Positions 17,982-28,026 are shown, counted from the first letter of the stretch. The stretch: DNA of 64,000 bases from Enterocloster clostridioformis (GCF_020297485.1 NZ_JAIWZC010000001.1:5146001-5210000); one strand, 5' to 3'. Numbers and translations: made by a program. Notes: a model not told the origin generated them from the letters alone.

Positions 17982-18866
17982 ATGTCAGAATTGGTTAGTA
18001 TCATTATTCCTACGTATAAGGGACATCGCTATGTAGGAAGAGCTATAAAGAGTGTACAGAACCAAACTTACAGTAATATAGAAATTATTGTTGTTGATGA
18101 TAATGGAATGGGCTCTGAGGAGCAGATAAAGACCCAAAAGGTTCTTGAACCGTTTCTTACGGATGAACGTATTCATTATGTCGTACATAATGTAAACAAA
18201 AATGGGTCAGCAGCTAGAAACACCGGGGTTAGAAATTCAAAAGGGAAATACATTGCATTATTAGATGACGATGATGAGTATTTGCCTGAAAAAATACAGA
18301 TGGAAGTGAATGCCTTTTCTGAAATGGATGATAGTTGGGGGATGGTATATTGTAGTAGTGATAAAAACGCTTGTATTCAGAAAAAAAGTGGCGATCTATT
18401 ATATGACTTATTACTGCATACTGTCGTGATTGGCTCAAATTCTTTTTTGGTTAGAAGACAGATATGGGAAACACTTGATGGTTTTGATGAGTCATTCAAA
18501 AGACATCAGGATTTTGAATTTACGGCGCGGGTTGCAGCAATATGCAAAATTAAAGGTTTAAATGAATGCGGATTTATTTACAATGCGGATATTGGTAGGA
18601 ATAAGGCGAAAAATATTGAACAGTTAAAGGAACATAGGGCGCACTACATCAATAAAATGCTTCCGTTAATCAGGAGATTCCAAGAAGACGAACAAAAAAT
18701 AATCATATGCAGTAATTCTATGCAGGCAACATCACGGTATTTAAAAGAAGGGCATCCCGTGAAGTTTATTGTGGAGCTGAAGCGATATATGAGCCAATGG
18801 GAACCCCGATGTGGTTATTTAACCATCTTTCGAGTTGCTCTTATGAAATTAGGACGGCGTATTTAA
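17982..18866 (+). CDS. Family 2 glycosyltransferase
   Basis: 294 residues with a GT-A fold. The ATG at 17982 follows GGGAGAAAATTAAG and is preferred to upstream frame extensions that run into the previous gene. The start SIIIPTYKGHRYVGRAI and VDDNGMGS form the nucleotide-binding region. LLDDDDEYLPEKI carries the metal-binding acidic cluster, and FKRHQDFEF is the acceptor-side motif. It adds one sugar to the capsule repeat unit. It immediately precedes the polymerase gene, with 20 bases between. Confidence 0.92.
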   Translation: MSELVSIIIPTYKGHRYVGRAIKSVQNQTYSNIEIIVVDDNGMGSEEQIKTQKVLEPFLTDERIHYVVHNVNKNGSAARNTGVRNSKGKYIALLDDDDEYLPEKIQMEVNAFSEMDDSWGMVYCSSDKNACIQKKSGDLLYDLLLHTVVIGSNSFLVRRQIWETLDGFDESFKRHQDFEFTARVAAICKIKGLNECGFIYNADIGRNKAKNIEQLKEHRAHYINKMLPLIRRFQEDEQKIIICSNSMQATSRYLKEGHPVKFIVELKRYMSQWEPRCGYLTIFRVALMKLGRRI

Positions 18867-19199
18867 GGATGATTAGGAGATTTTAAATGAATGAGACAAC
18901 AAAACATTCGATAGGGATTATCAGATATAATTATCTGTCATTAACATTGATTTTTTTCTATTGCAGAGATTTTTTTTATCTGGTTTTTCAAAGAGTTGTA
19001 CACAATGAAATGATAAGTCGAGAGTATGAAAAAAAGTCTGTAAATTGAGATCTTCTATGATAAGTTAATGAGAAAGGTAGGTGGATGTCGTGACCACCTA
19101 CCTTTACTATACGGATGCTTTTGGATTCTGTCAAGATGTATTGGAAAATCCCATCAAATTATGGTACACTTCTTACAGGAAAACATCAGGAGGTGTGCC

Positions 19200-19475
19200 A
19201 TGAAGCTAAAAACAGACGATCCCTTTGTACCTGAAGATATCAGGGCAAAGATCAATGGACTGCAGTCCCTGCTGGATCATGCAGCCGACTTATACAGTGA
19301 TATCTATAGCTGGTATGACAGTGAACTGAAATCCTATGACCCGAAAGCCACCGCAGACGATGAACTGTTTGACCCTGGCACAGGGACTGTTGTGGAGGGG
19401 ATCGATTACCTGTCTATCATGGAATCCCTGTCAGAGCTGCAGACAGCCAACGAATGTAAAATGCAGAGGGATTAA
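19200..19475 (+). CDS. IS256 passenger protein 2, copy B
   Basis: 91 residues, identical in sequence to the protein at 11919-12194, with the same AGGAGGTG ribosome site before ATG 19200. Its perfect conservation between copies reflects recent transposition rather than proven selection. Function unknown. Confidence 0.6.
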   Translation: MKLKTDDPFVPEDIRAKINGLQSLLDHAADLYSDIYSWYDSELKSYDPKATADDELFDPGTGTVVEGIDYLSIMESLSELQTANECKMQRD

Positions 19476-19684
19476 CCTTGTGTCCCATCGGCCTGGCCTC
19501 TGGCGATGTCTTCCCGTATCAGGGCCTTGATGGCCCCTTGGACGGAAGTGTCCCTGCCATATTTGTGCTGTCTGACCCAGGCCAGGATATCTGCATCTGT
19601 CTTCATATTCAGTTTTAACTTCACCTGTACAGTATTATAGCTGTCGTACCTGTCCTGAGCATCGTATTTTGAAAATCCATACAT
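19472..19684 (-). CDS. IS256 passenger protein 1, copy B
   Basis: 70 residues, identical to the possible ribbon-helix-helix protein at 11710-11922. It starts at ATG 19684 with an AAAGGAG site upstream on the minus strand and converges with the 91-residue gene. Confidence 0.65.
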   Translation of the reverse strand: MYGFSKYDAQDRYDSYNTVQVKLKLNMKTDADILAWVRQHKYGRDTSVQGAIKALIREDIARGQADGTQG

Positions 19685-19729
19685 GGAAAGCTCCTTTCCG
19701 GATAGGTGTACACCTATGCCTGTGCGCTC

Positions 19730-20974
19730 TTATTCCGGCAGTCTGCCTTCGTACATAATGGACAGTTCCCCATAGACCTGCCCCCAGTTGCGGATGGGCA
19801 TGGTCCACTTCTTCGTCGCCTCGAACGTGGCCAGGTACAGAGCCTTTAAGAGCGCCGTGCTGCCCGGGAACACGCTCCGCTGGCGGTTGAGCTTCCGGTA
19901 GGTAGAGTTGAGGCTCTCGATCGCGTTGGTAGTATAGATCACCTTCCTGACCTCCATGGAAAACTTGAAGATGGGGGATACCACATCCCAGTTGTCATGC
20001 CAGCGTTTCATTGAGTTGGGGTACTTTGGCGTCCACTTTTCCGTCACCTTCTCCAGCGCCTCCAGCGCCTTTTCCTCGTTTGCGGCATGGTAGATGGTTT
20101 TCAGGTCCGTGGCAAATGCTTTCCGGTCCTTGTCGGAGACGTATTTCAGCGTGTTCCGTACCATATGTACGATGCAGCGCTGCTGCTCCGTCTTCGGGAA
20201 TGCCGCCGTTATGGCTTCCTTAATGCCCGTGAGCCCGTCCGAGCAGAGAATGAGGATATCCTTCACACCGCGGTTCTTCAACTCGTTCAGAACGCAGAGC
20301 CAGTACTTGGAGCTTTCATTCTCCCCGATCTGTATGCTCAGGACTTCCTTTTTACCTTCCAGCGTAAGGCCGAGGATGACATAGGCGGCAAGCTTGCGGA
20401 TTACCCCGTCCTCCCGCACGGAATAATGGATTGCGTCGATGTAGACCACGGGATAGACTTCCTCCAGCGGGCGGTTCTGCCAGTCTTCAATCTGCGGCAG
20501 TATCTTGTCCGTCACGTCCGAGATGAACCCTTCCGAAGCCTCAAAACCATAAATGTCCATCAAGGTATCCGAGATTTGGCGGGTTGTCATGCCTTTTGCA
20601 TACATGGATATGATCTTCTGGTCAATGCCGGAAATGTCCTTCTGGCGCTTTCTTACCACCTGGGGTTCAAACGTGGACTTCCTGTCCTGGGGCACCTGGA
20701 TGTCCATGCTCCCGAAGCTGCTGTTGATCCGCTTGGGCTTGTAGCCATTGCGGTAATCATCCGAATCCGACCGTTCTGACCTCCCATAGCCGAGATGCTC
20801 ATCCATCTCCGCTTCCATCATCTCCTTCAGGGTGCTCCCCAGCAGGTCTTTGAGGGCTTCCTGGATATCCTCCGCAGTCTGGATGTCATACTCTTCCAGG
20901 AGCTGATGGACGATGTTCCTTTTCCCCTCCGTCATGACTACTTTGTGTACGGGCTGTTTTTCTCTTCTTGCCAT
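19730..20974 (-). CDS. IS256 family transposase, copy B
   Basis: 414 residues from ATG 20974 on the minus strand, behind AAGGAGG. It is identical to the copy A transposase, including the same candidate DDE residues. The gene is intact, so both elements should remain mobile. Confidence 0.96.
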   Translation of the reverse strand: MARREKQPVHKVVMTEGKRNIVHQLLEEYDIQTAEDIQEALKDLLGSTLKEMMEAEMDEHLGYGRSERSDSDDYRNGYKPKRINSSFGSMDIQVPQDRKSTFEPQVVRKRQKDISGIDQKIISMYAKGMTTRQISDTLMDIYGFEASEGFISDVTDKILPQIEDWQNRPLEEVYPVVYIDAIHYSVREDGVIRKLAAYVILGLTLEGKKEVLSIQIGENESSKYWLCVLNELKNRGVKDILILCSDGLTGIKEAITAAFPKTEQQRCIVHMVRNTLKYVSDKDRKAFATDLKTIYHAANEEKALEALEKVTEKWTPKYPNSMKRWHDNWDVVSPIFKFSMEVRKVIYTTNAIESLNSTYRKLNRQRSVFPGSTALLKALYLATFEATKKWTMPIRNWGQVYGELSIMYEGRLPE

Positions 20975-22219
20975 AATAATAGGCCTCCTTATGATAATAG
21001 ATTTTATCATAGAAGACCTAATGCTTAATAGCTATTTACAGAAAAACTTTCATACTCTCGATAAGTCAAGTGTTTTGCCTATTACTTATATATGGCTGCT
21101 TCTTGATTTGTGTTTCAAGAAATAGGAAAAGAATCAAAGCTGATGCAATCATACTGCTTTTATTAATTGCTATGCTGTTTATTTTCTCATATATTTTAAA
21201 TCCTAGTTATAGGATAGCAATCCTTGAACTAGAAAGTTGGAATGCTATTGATTCTGTGTTCACGTTTTCAAGTGGAATATTTGCGTACTTGTTTTTTAGG
21301 TCATTTGACGATGACGAGCAATTGCTGAAATCATTGAAACCGTGCGCATATATTCTTCTTATATGGGCGTTATTTAGAATTAACTCTTCAATTACTAGCG
21401 GTGGTTTTTCGAGAGTTATGCAAAATGGTATCTTAAGTCAAAACAATTATGATATGTCCACTGGATATAGATTATTATTTGTTTCCTTGGTTTTTGGGTT
21501 GGAATTTCTCAAGCGGTCAGGGATTAAAAAGGTATGGTATGCAATTCTTGCTGCGGGCTCTGCTGTAGGTATGCTTATATATGGCTCTAGGACGGCAGCG
21601 GTTTCATGGGTTTTATTTTGGGTTTTGAGAATGCTTTTTTGTACTTCTAAAAGGCACGATCCTAAAAAAGTGATTACTTTGATAGCAATATTTGTAATGT
21701 CAATCCTTGTGACAAATGTGACATTCTTGAGCATGGTAAGTGATGTATTAGCTGGTTTTGGCCTCCAATCAAGAATGTTAAATACATTGGTTCAACAAGA
21801 AGTTACTTTGGATACGGGACGTTTTACGATATGGAACTCTTGCCTGGAAATGATAAAAAGTCATCCATTTGTGGGATGCGGTATCTTTGCCGATAGAGCT
21901 ACGTTTGGAATATATTGTCATCAGTTTTTTCTTGAAATTTTAATTGATTTTGGTTGTATAATAGGTGGTTTGCTTATTGTGGCTTTAATTTGGTTTTGCA
22001 TTAAATCTGTTTTAACAAAGGATAATAGTGAATGGAAATTACTGATTGTATTGTTTCTATCTTTGTGTATTGTACGTTTGGCTTTATCCTCATCTTTCTG
22101 GATGGACACAAATTATTGGGCAATGTTAGCATTAATTGTCAATCAAAAGGAATACCTAAAAAAACAAAGTAAATTTTTATTATGCTGCTGAGAGGGGAAT
22201 ATTTTATATTGAGAATGAA

Positions 22220-22380
22220 TTTCTTTGGAGCTGTATTATTTTGGAAGGAACGATTATGATAGCGTATTGGTTACATCTCCTTTTCCAAAAACTTATTAGG
22301 ACATACCTCAAGGTATTGGTGCACTAAATTCTCAGAAGCATATTGCAAACTATTTAAAACATGGAATAACAAGGGGATGA
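22220..22380 (+). pseudogene. Decayed 3' fragment of a capsule gene
   Basis: A frame reading YYFGRNDYDSVLVTSPFPK, then an in-frame TAG, then DIPQGIGALNSQKHIANYLK is protein-like. It ends in a TGA that overlaps the next ATG by four bases, as in a normal operon. I do not recognise the family. The TAG probably replaced a tryptophan codon (TGG). No start or 5' half is present. Confidence 0.45.
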
Positions 22381-23405
22381 TAGAATTGAAAAGAGTAGAT
22401 TGTTTGGATGTAGCTAAAGGGATTGCCATTATACTAGTGGTATTTGGTCATGCGATAAGCAAGGATATGGCTTCGAAAAGTATAGTTGTATCTGTTATAA
22501 GAACAAACATCTATTGGATACATATGCCAGCGTTTTTTGCTGTTGCCGGTATTTTGTTCGGCTATAATAAAAAACGATATAAAGAAAATTCTGTAAGCGC
22601 ATACATTAAGAAAAAGTCGATTACATATTTGATACCGTACTGCACTTTTTCACTATTCTCTTTTTTGGTATTTTCTTTTATAGAGAGTGTCCCAGCACTG
22701 GCTTTCATTTCGGAAAAAACAGGATATACAACACATTCGATTAGCCAGTTTATTTTTTCGGTAATAACATATATCAATCCTGTTGACGATCATTTGTGGT
22801 TTGTTTATGTAATGTTTCTGGTGTGCTGTCTTTCCAGGCTGCTAATTGATGTGGATAGCAGACTGATGATTTTTGTTATGCTTGTACTAAACTCACTAAT
22901 GTGTTTTTTAGATACACCAGAAATAGTATGGAAAACAATCCGATATGCTATGGTTTTTTATATAGGGGTTTATTGGCAAGATAAAGATATATTAAATAAT
23001 ATTAGGACAAATAAGTTTTTGGTCGCTTTAGCTGGATTTGTAATGTCTGTAATTATAAACACTTATTTTCGATATAGTGTTTTTCTTTGGTATAAATGCA
23101 TTACATATCCAATCGCTTTGATATATGGCGCGTATATTCTTCTGGTACTTGCCAGCATACTTCAGAATAAGAAAAAAATAGCTAATGTGTTAAAATACAT
23201 GGGAAACAATTCCTATCCCATATATTTGATGCATCAACCTTTCATTGTAAATGGGTTAGCATTCATTTTGGGAAGAATGCATCTGTATGGCGTATTAGTG
23301 GTTTCAATATCTGGAACAATTGGTACGGTTGTGCCGCTAATTCTAAATCGTTTTATAGTGAGAAAAAATCCAATCACAAAATTGCTGTTACTGGGAAATC
23401 ATTAA
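22377..23405 (+). CDS. Acyltransferase family 3 membrane protein
   Basis: 342 residues with about ten hydrophobic segments. The N-terminal motif DVAKGIAIILVVFGHAI contains the conserved histidine of the acyltransferase-3 family. YMGNNSYPIYLMHQPFI near the C-terminus is also characteristic of this family, particularly the fucose 4-O-acetyltransferase-like branch. It would O-acetylate the capsule repeat at the membrane. The start ATG 22377 follows AAGGGG, and ATGA overlaps the decayed gene before it. Confidence 0.88.
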   Translation: MIELKRVDCLDVAKGIAIILVVFGHAISKDMASKSIVVSVIRTNIYWIHMPAFFAVAGILFGYNKKRYKENSVSAYIKKKSITYLIPYCTFSLFSFLVFSFIESVPALAFISEKTGYTTHSISQFIFSVITYINPVDDHLWFVYVMFLVCCLSRLLIDVDSRLMIFVMLVLNSLMCFLDTPEIVWKTIRYAMVFYIGVYWQDKDILNNIRTNKFLVALAGFVMSVIINTYFRYSVFLWYKCITYPIALIYGAYILLVLASILQNKKKIANVLKYMGNNSYPIYLMHQPFIVNGLAFILGRMHLYGVLVVSISGTIGTVVPLILNRFIVRKNPITKLLLLGNH

Positions 23406-23428
23406 CTAACAAATGTGAGGAATCGGCT

Positions 23429-24886
23429 ATGTCCAGTGTAAAGAAAAATTTTTTCTATCAGTCAATTTATGGAGTTTTGATTATCATTTTGCCTTTGCTC
23501 ACATCACCGTATATTGCGAGGATATTAGGCGCAGAAAAAATAGGTATATACTCATATACATATTCTGTAGCATATTATTTTATGCTAATTGCAATGTTAG
23601 GCATCAAAAACTATGGCAATCGTGTAATTGCAACTGTTCGGGATAATCAGGATTCTTTAAATAAGGAATTCTCTAATATTTTTGCATTACATGCAGTGCT
23701 TTCAATTATTGCTATTGCTGCATATATAGTATATTGCTTTGCTTTTGTGAGAGAAAATAGAATATATGCACTAATCCAGATTTTTTGGGTAGTTGGTGCA
23801 CTATCTGATATAAATTGGTTCTTTTTTGGTATAGAAAAGTTTAAACTAACTGTTACTCGAAACACGGTTATTAAGTTAATTACGGTTGCATCAATCTTCA
23901 TTTTTGTTCATAGCAAAGAGGATCTTTGGAAATATATTTTTATCATGGCTTTTGGCAATTTTGTTAGTCAATCGGTTGTTTGGTTTTTTTTGAAGAACTA
24001 CGTTCGGTTTGTGAAACCTTCTATTACAGAGATGAGGAAACATTTTAAGCCAATGGTTGTTCTTTTTATTCCTGTAATTGCGGTAAGCCTGTATAAATAT
24101 ATGGATAAAATTATGCTTGGAGCAATGTGTGAAAAGGCACAGGTGGGGTTTTACGAGAATGCGGAAAAAGCAATTAATATTCCAACAAGTGTTATATCTG
24201 CATTTGGCACTGTGATGATGCCTAAGATGTCAAATCTTTTTGCAAAGGGTGATCAGAAGTCGGGTAACCGATATATGCTTCTCTCTATGGAGTTGGTTAT
24301 GTGTTTGGCAATTGGTATGAGTCTGGGATTAGGAGCGGTTGCTCGTCCTTTTTCGGTTATTATGTGGGGGAGTGAATTTACAGAATGCGGTGTTTTGATT
24401 TTTATATTGTGTGTGTGCACGATTTTTATGGCATTTGCAAATATACTAAGGACTCAATATATTATTCCTCAAAAGAAAGATAACATTTATATTGTGGCTG
24501 TTTGTATTGGAGCAGTGACAAATATTATCGTAAATACCATTTTGATTCCAAATTTGCAGGCACGTGGTGCAGCGATTGGTACAGTGTGTGCTGAAGGGAT
24601 TGTCTGTATTACTCAGGCGGTATTGCTGAGAAAGGATTTACCAATTTTTACTTATGTGAAAAACTGTGTGTTTTTTATATTTTCCGGTATCGTAATGTAT
24701 GGATTTCTTCAATTAATAGAAAATATAGCAGGAATTCATTTCTACTCATTGATTTTTGAGATTGTAGTGGGTGCATTTATCTATTTGACGATGTGTTTGA
24801 TTTATTTCATTATGAGAAAAAATGAAGTGGTTATAGCTTCATTAAAACAGATAAGGACAAAGATGTTTAAACAAAGATTATTTTGA
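23429..24886 (+). CDS. wzx: Polysaccharide flippase (Wzx-like, MOP superfamily)
   Basis: 485 residues with 12-14 predicted membrane helices. It starts NFFYQSIYGVLIIILPLLTSP, the typical first helix of this transporter family, and contains LRTQYIIPQKKDNIY, a conserved loop of Firmicute flippases. It moves the lipid-linked repeat unit to the outer face for polymerisation. The ATG at 23429 is behind GTGAGGA. It is the last intact gene of the capsule run. Confidence 0.92.
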   Translation: MSSVKKNFFYQSIYGVLIIILPLLTSPYIARILGAEKIGIYSYTYSVAYYFMLIAMLGIKNYGNRVIATVRDNQDSLNKEFSNIFALHAVLSIIAIAAYIVYCFAFVRENRIYALIQIFWVVGALSDINWFFFGIEKFKLTVTRNTVIKLITVASIFIFVHSKEDLWKYIFIMAFGNFVSQSVVWFFLKNYVRFVKPSITEMRKHFKPMVVLFIPVIAVSLYKYMDKIMLGAMCEKAQVGFYENAEKAINIPTSVISAFGTVMMPKMSNLFAKGDQKSGNRYMLLSMELVMCLAIGMSLGLGAVARPFSVIMWGSEFTECGVLIFILCVCTIFMAFANILRTQYIIPQKKDNIYIVAVCIGAVTNIIVNTILIPNLQARGAAIGTVCAEGIVCITQAVLLRKDLPIFTYVKNCVFFIFSGIVMYGFLQLIENIAGIHFYSLIFEIVVGAFIYLTMCLIYFIMRKNEVVIASLKQIRTKMFKQRLF

Positions 24887-24887
24887 G

Positions 24888-24950
24888 AGTTTTAAGAAAC
24901 TGATTTGCGATGGCATGTATAGGGAAGAACTGTATGGAGATTTGATATTG
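24888..24950 (+). pseudogene. C-terminal scrap of a sugar nucleotidyltransferase
   Basis: The 21-codon frame containing LICDGMYREELYGDLI matches the very end of the intact nucleotidyltransferase at 37649-38554 (EKGVYQKELYGDLL) at protein level. No other part of the gene remains. It shows that the cluster once ended in such an enzyme, which was lost by deletion against the flippase gene. Confidence 0.6.
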
Positions 24951-25012
24951 TGTCTTATGACGAATGCTCCTGAAATTAAAACCTCGTTCCATGATAATAT
25001 AGGAGTCTGCCT

Positions 25013-25597
25013 ATGAAAAAGAAACAGCAATACAAAGCAGTATTTAGAACACGAATAGATTTCCGCCAAGATGAGGAACCTTCCCGTTCCCTTCGTCCCG
25101 GACAAGTCTTTTATCTTGGAAATGAGCAGCGAGTCTCCTATAATGATATTGCGAATGAAGTGGAACGGATTATAAATAATGACCTCAAGCCAGAGTTGCA
25201 GAAGTACACAGATTTATCTATTCAAGAAGTGCAGACGCAGTCTGTATATGAAGGCAGCGTAGAAATCATTTTCACAGTGATACTTAGCTTTCTGGAGTTG
25301 GTGGGCGGCATGAAGGACTTGTATGATGCGGTTCACTTGATAAAAGAGATAGCGGAAAGACATATCAACAGAAAGCTGAGTGATAAGTTTGGAAACCATT
25401 TTAGAGTAGATACATATGCGATTGCACCGAGAGAGGAAGATTACTGGCGTTTTGAGGAAGGATGCATGGTGAAGCAAGGGAATAACGAGGAACCACGGCG
25501 GGATGCGTTTTTTAATTATTTGCTTGTGGCGAATATTGTTTTGCTGCTGATTGTGGGGGGTCTTGTGTTTGGGGCAGTTAAGACGGTGTATTTTTAG
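25013..25597 (+). CDS. C-terminally anchored membrane protein, unknown
   Basis: 194 residues from ATG 25013 behind TAGGAG. A cytosolic N-terminal part is followed by a weakly hydrophobic stretch near residues 84-95 and a strong membrane helix, NYLLVANIVLLLIVGGLVF, close to the end. I do not recognise the family. It sits downstream of the capsule genes but is more GC-balanced, and it may be separate cargo. Confidence 0.65.
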   Translation: MKKKQQYKAVFRTRIDFRQDEEPSRSLRPGQVFYLGNEQRVSYNDIANEVERIINNDLKPELQKYTDLSIQEVQTQSVYEGSVEIIFTVILSFLELVGGMKDLYDAVHLIKEIAERHINRKLSDKFGNHFRVDTYAIAPREEDYWRFEEGCMVKQGNNEEPRRDAFFNYLLVANIVLLLIVGGLVFGAVKTVYF

Positions 25598-25632
25598 GGA
25601 AAAGGTGGTAACAATGACAATGTACAACCCGG

Positions 25633-25833
25633 ATGAATGCATTGCAAATTCCGATAAGGGAACTATTTGAGAAAGAGAAATTTGTGCATATGGATTGTGA
25701 AGATGAGGAGCAGACTGTCAGCGCCAATAAAACCATGTCGCTGGCGAAACAACGGATACTGCGCATCTACATGGAGTTAAATATATCTATTGTGCGAATC
25801 ATTGCATATCCCCTCACGGTGAGTAACAGGTAA
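25633..25833 (+). CDS. Small hypothetical protein, doubtful
   Basis: A 66-residue open frame without a clear ribosome site. An overlapping short frame from ATG 25615 has a better site (AAAGGTGG) but ends after 17 codons. The region may be a frameshifted remnant: the sequence KEKFVHMDCEDEEQTVSA looks protein-like. No family is recognised. Confidence 0.25.
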   Translation: MNALQIPIRELFEKEKFVHMDCEDEEQTVSANKTMSLAKQRILRIYMELNISIVRIIAYPLTVSNR

Positions 25834-26148
25834 CGAACAATGAAGAAATACATGGAGAAGAATTATGCCGCAAGATGCAACAACATACGATTGAACAAAA
25901 TCGCTACGCGATGGCCTGCCAAGGCTGTGGCGCAGTTTTTACGTTCCTCTAAATAAAAAGCAGTGGAAAAATCTTCCGCAATACGGTATTGTTAAGTTAC
26001 CACACAAAACAACCAAATACGGAAACCTCCACTGCCTATGAATACAATAGCATTTTTTGGTGTCTTCCGCAAGCGGAATTATGATGCCAATGCCCCTCCT
26101 GACAGGCAGCTGCCACGATCAACGCTGCTTATTTCAGGAGGTTTTATT
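25834..26148. other. Left end region of the IS91-type element
   Basis: No gene seen. Arms GCAGTGGA (25960-25967) and TCCACTGC (26028-26035) form an inverted repeat of about 76 bases, with further pairing TTCCG/CGGAA inside. Such a hairpin is a plausible terminus or leader of the IS91-like element that starts its genes at 26149. Confidence 0.4.
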
Positions 26149-26426
26149 ATGTACGATGATATTTTTGAATCTATCCGCTATGAAGCGGAAAAACGGAACC
26201 TGCGGGAAAGTACCATAAACTTGTACTGTGCCAATGTCAATTACTTTCTCCGCTGTATTGGGAAAACCGCCTCTGAGCTTACACTTGACGATGCGGAAAG
26301 TTTCCTCTCTGCCAAACGTTTGGAAGGCAGGTCTCCCGAAACTCACAACCACTATCGGTCGTAAGCGTCAAATAAGATGGTGGATAGAAAAATAACCACT
26401 AACCCTCTATACTAAAAGGGCAGTGG

Positions 26427-27995
26427 TTATCGGCAACGTTCCTGTACCATGGGATCCCATGGCAGATAGTCATCCAGATATTCCGGATTTTCGAGAAATC
26501 TACTCCCCGGCATATCTGCCAGGATATACTTGATGTATTTCATTGCATCCAGGCCGTTGGCTTTGGCTGTTTCTACCAGGGTGTAGATTCCCGCACTTGC
26601 GGCAGCACCCTTCGGACTTCCGGCAAACAGCCAGTTCTTCCGGCCGATCACAAAGGGGCGGATACAGTTCTCCGCAAGGGAATTGCTGATGGAGCAGTTT
26701 CCATCCCCAAGATAGTTGAAGAACTCCTGCCGGTTGTTCAGGGCATACTGGAAAGCGGTATGGAGCTTCGACTTTGGCAATTCCCCGGCAGAGCTTATCT
26801 CTGCCCACGACCAGAAAGCCTCGAGAAGCGGCTTCTCGCGGTCAAGTCGTTCTTTTTTCTTTTGTTCCGGGGGAAGGCCGTCCAGTTCCTTTTCTATCTC
26901 AAACAGTTTATTCAGACGAATGACTGCTTCCGCAGGTTTTGAGGCTTCCGGGCCATGGATGTCTTTTGGCAGCGCGTCCACAAAAGCGCGGCGCAGATGT
27001 GTGTAACACAGACATCTCGTAACCCCTTTCACCCCATTATACCCGGAATAAGCATCCGTATGGATATATCCGGTATAGCCTTTTAAAAATGTTTCCGGAT
27101 ATTTCCCACCCCTCCCCGGCTGGTACTCAAAATACCGGACCGGCCGTTTGCTGTCCCTGGTGCTGCAGTACACCCACATATAGGAATCCGAAGTGTTCTT
27201 CCTCCCTGGTTCCTTCAGCACCTGCACATGGGTCTCGTCGATATGCAGATATCCCTGCTTTAGAAGTTCCCGTCTGAGATGGGAGACCACATGGGAAAGC
27301 CAGTCCCGGCAGACGGCCAGGAGCCAGTTTGACATCGTTGCCCTGCTTAAAGACAGCCCCATGGCTTCCCATTCCTTTTCCTGACGGTATAAGGGGATGC
27401 CCAGTTCAAACTTCTGATGGACAAGCCATGCGATCGTGGAAGCAGATGCAAGGGAGTGCATGACCGGAGGATGGGGCACCGGGGATTTCTCCATATAAGG
27501 CGTCCCGTTTTTGCGGCATGCCCTGCATTCATAGGTTTCCCGGTAATGGTCAACCACTTTGAGGCTGGCAGGGATGAACTGTACCTCGGTACGCACAAAC
27601 TCCTCACCAACTTTAACCATGGTACCTCCGCATCTCTCACAGATCTGTTCACTTTCATCGATCGTGTGGAGCACTTTGCTGCGGGGAATGTCTTTTATCA
27701 GTTTTTCCCGCTGGCCGGCACATTTCCTTTTACGCAGATATTTTTCGACCTCCACCAGATCCGGCTCATGGGCATCCGGCTCAGCACAGGATTCCATTTC
27801 ATTAAAAAGAGACATCTGTCCCTCTATTTCAAGGGCAGACGTCTTCTCTGATTTTGTTCCATAAAGTTTACGGGTAAGGAAATCAACCTGCTCCCTAAGG
27901 AGCCGGACCTGCTGTTCCAGTTCTTTGATCTGCTTTTGGTACTCCTGCGCTGTATCCTGCATGGGCTGAAAACCTTCCTGTTCTGATAAATTCAT
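26427..27995 (-). CDS. tnpC: IS66 transposase TnpC
   Basis: 522 residues from ATG 27995; an ATG at 27962 with AGGAAGG upstream is a possible alternative. The N-terminal leucine-zipper coiled coil covers about 15-50, followed by a zinc finger (CERCGG with CRACRKNG). The DDE domain contains LHIDETHVQVL and IHTDAYSGYNG, then Glu in NSLAENCIRPF. The C-terminal domain ends in the family's PWDPMVQERC. It catalyses strand transfer of the element. It is last in the tnpA-tnpB-tnpC order. Confidence 0.94.
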   Translation of the reverse strand: MNLSEQEGFQPMQDTAQEYQKQIKELEQQVRLLREQVDFLTRKLYGTKSEKTSALEIEGQMSLFNEMESCAEPDAHEPDLVEVEKYLRKRKCAGQREKLIKDIPRSKVLHTIDESEQICERCGGTMVKVGEEFVRTEVQFIPASLKVVDHYRETYECRACRKNGTPYMEKSPVPHPPVMHSLASASTIAWLVHQKFELGIPLYRQEKEWEAMGLSLSRATMSNWLLAVCRDWLSHVVSHLRRELLKQGYLHIDETHVQVLKEPGRKNTSDSYMWVYCSTRDSKRPVRYFEYQPGRGGKYPETFLKGYTGYIHTDAYSGYNGVKGVTRCLCYTHLRRAFVDALPKDIHGPEASKPAEAVIRLNKLFEIEKELDGLPPEQKKKERLDREKPLLEAFWSWAEISSAGELPKSKLHTAFQYALNNRQEFFNYLGDGNCSISNSLAENCIRPFVIGRKNWLFAGSPKGAAASAGIYTLVETAKANGLDAMKYIKYILADMPGSRFLENPEYLDDYLPWDPMVQERCR

Positions 27996-28026
27996 TATAC
28001 CATAAAACAGCAGGATTTTCCAGCAT

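Larger units (their letters stand above)
19020..21059 (-). mobile_element. IS256-family insertion sequence, copy B
   Basis: 2040 bp, opposite in orientation to copy A and of the same length. The ends read GAGAGTATGAAA. The flanking 8-bp duplication GATAAGTC is at 19012-19019 and 21060-21067. It lies inside the polymerase gene. Because each copy has its own matching duplication, no recombination between the two copies has been fixed. Confidence 0.95.
18887..22191 (+). pseudogene. wzy: Polysaccharide polymerase (Wzy-like), split by IS256 copy B
   Basis: An O-antigen/capsule polymerase-type membrane protein. The start ATG 18887 follows TAGGAGATTTTAA. The first 44 codons read to 19018, where the IS256 intervenes. 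After the second copy of the duplication GATAAGTC the frame resumes at 21068 and runs to 22191. Joining the halves (codon CAA across the junction) gives about 418 residues with many hydrophobic segments and a GCGIFADRATFG loop. The frame is intact apart from the insertion, so precise excision would restore it. A GTG at 21070 could yield a 5'-truncated product, probably non-functional. Confidence 0.85.
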
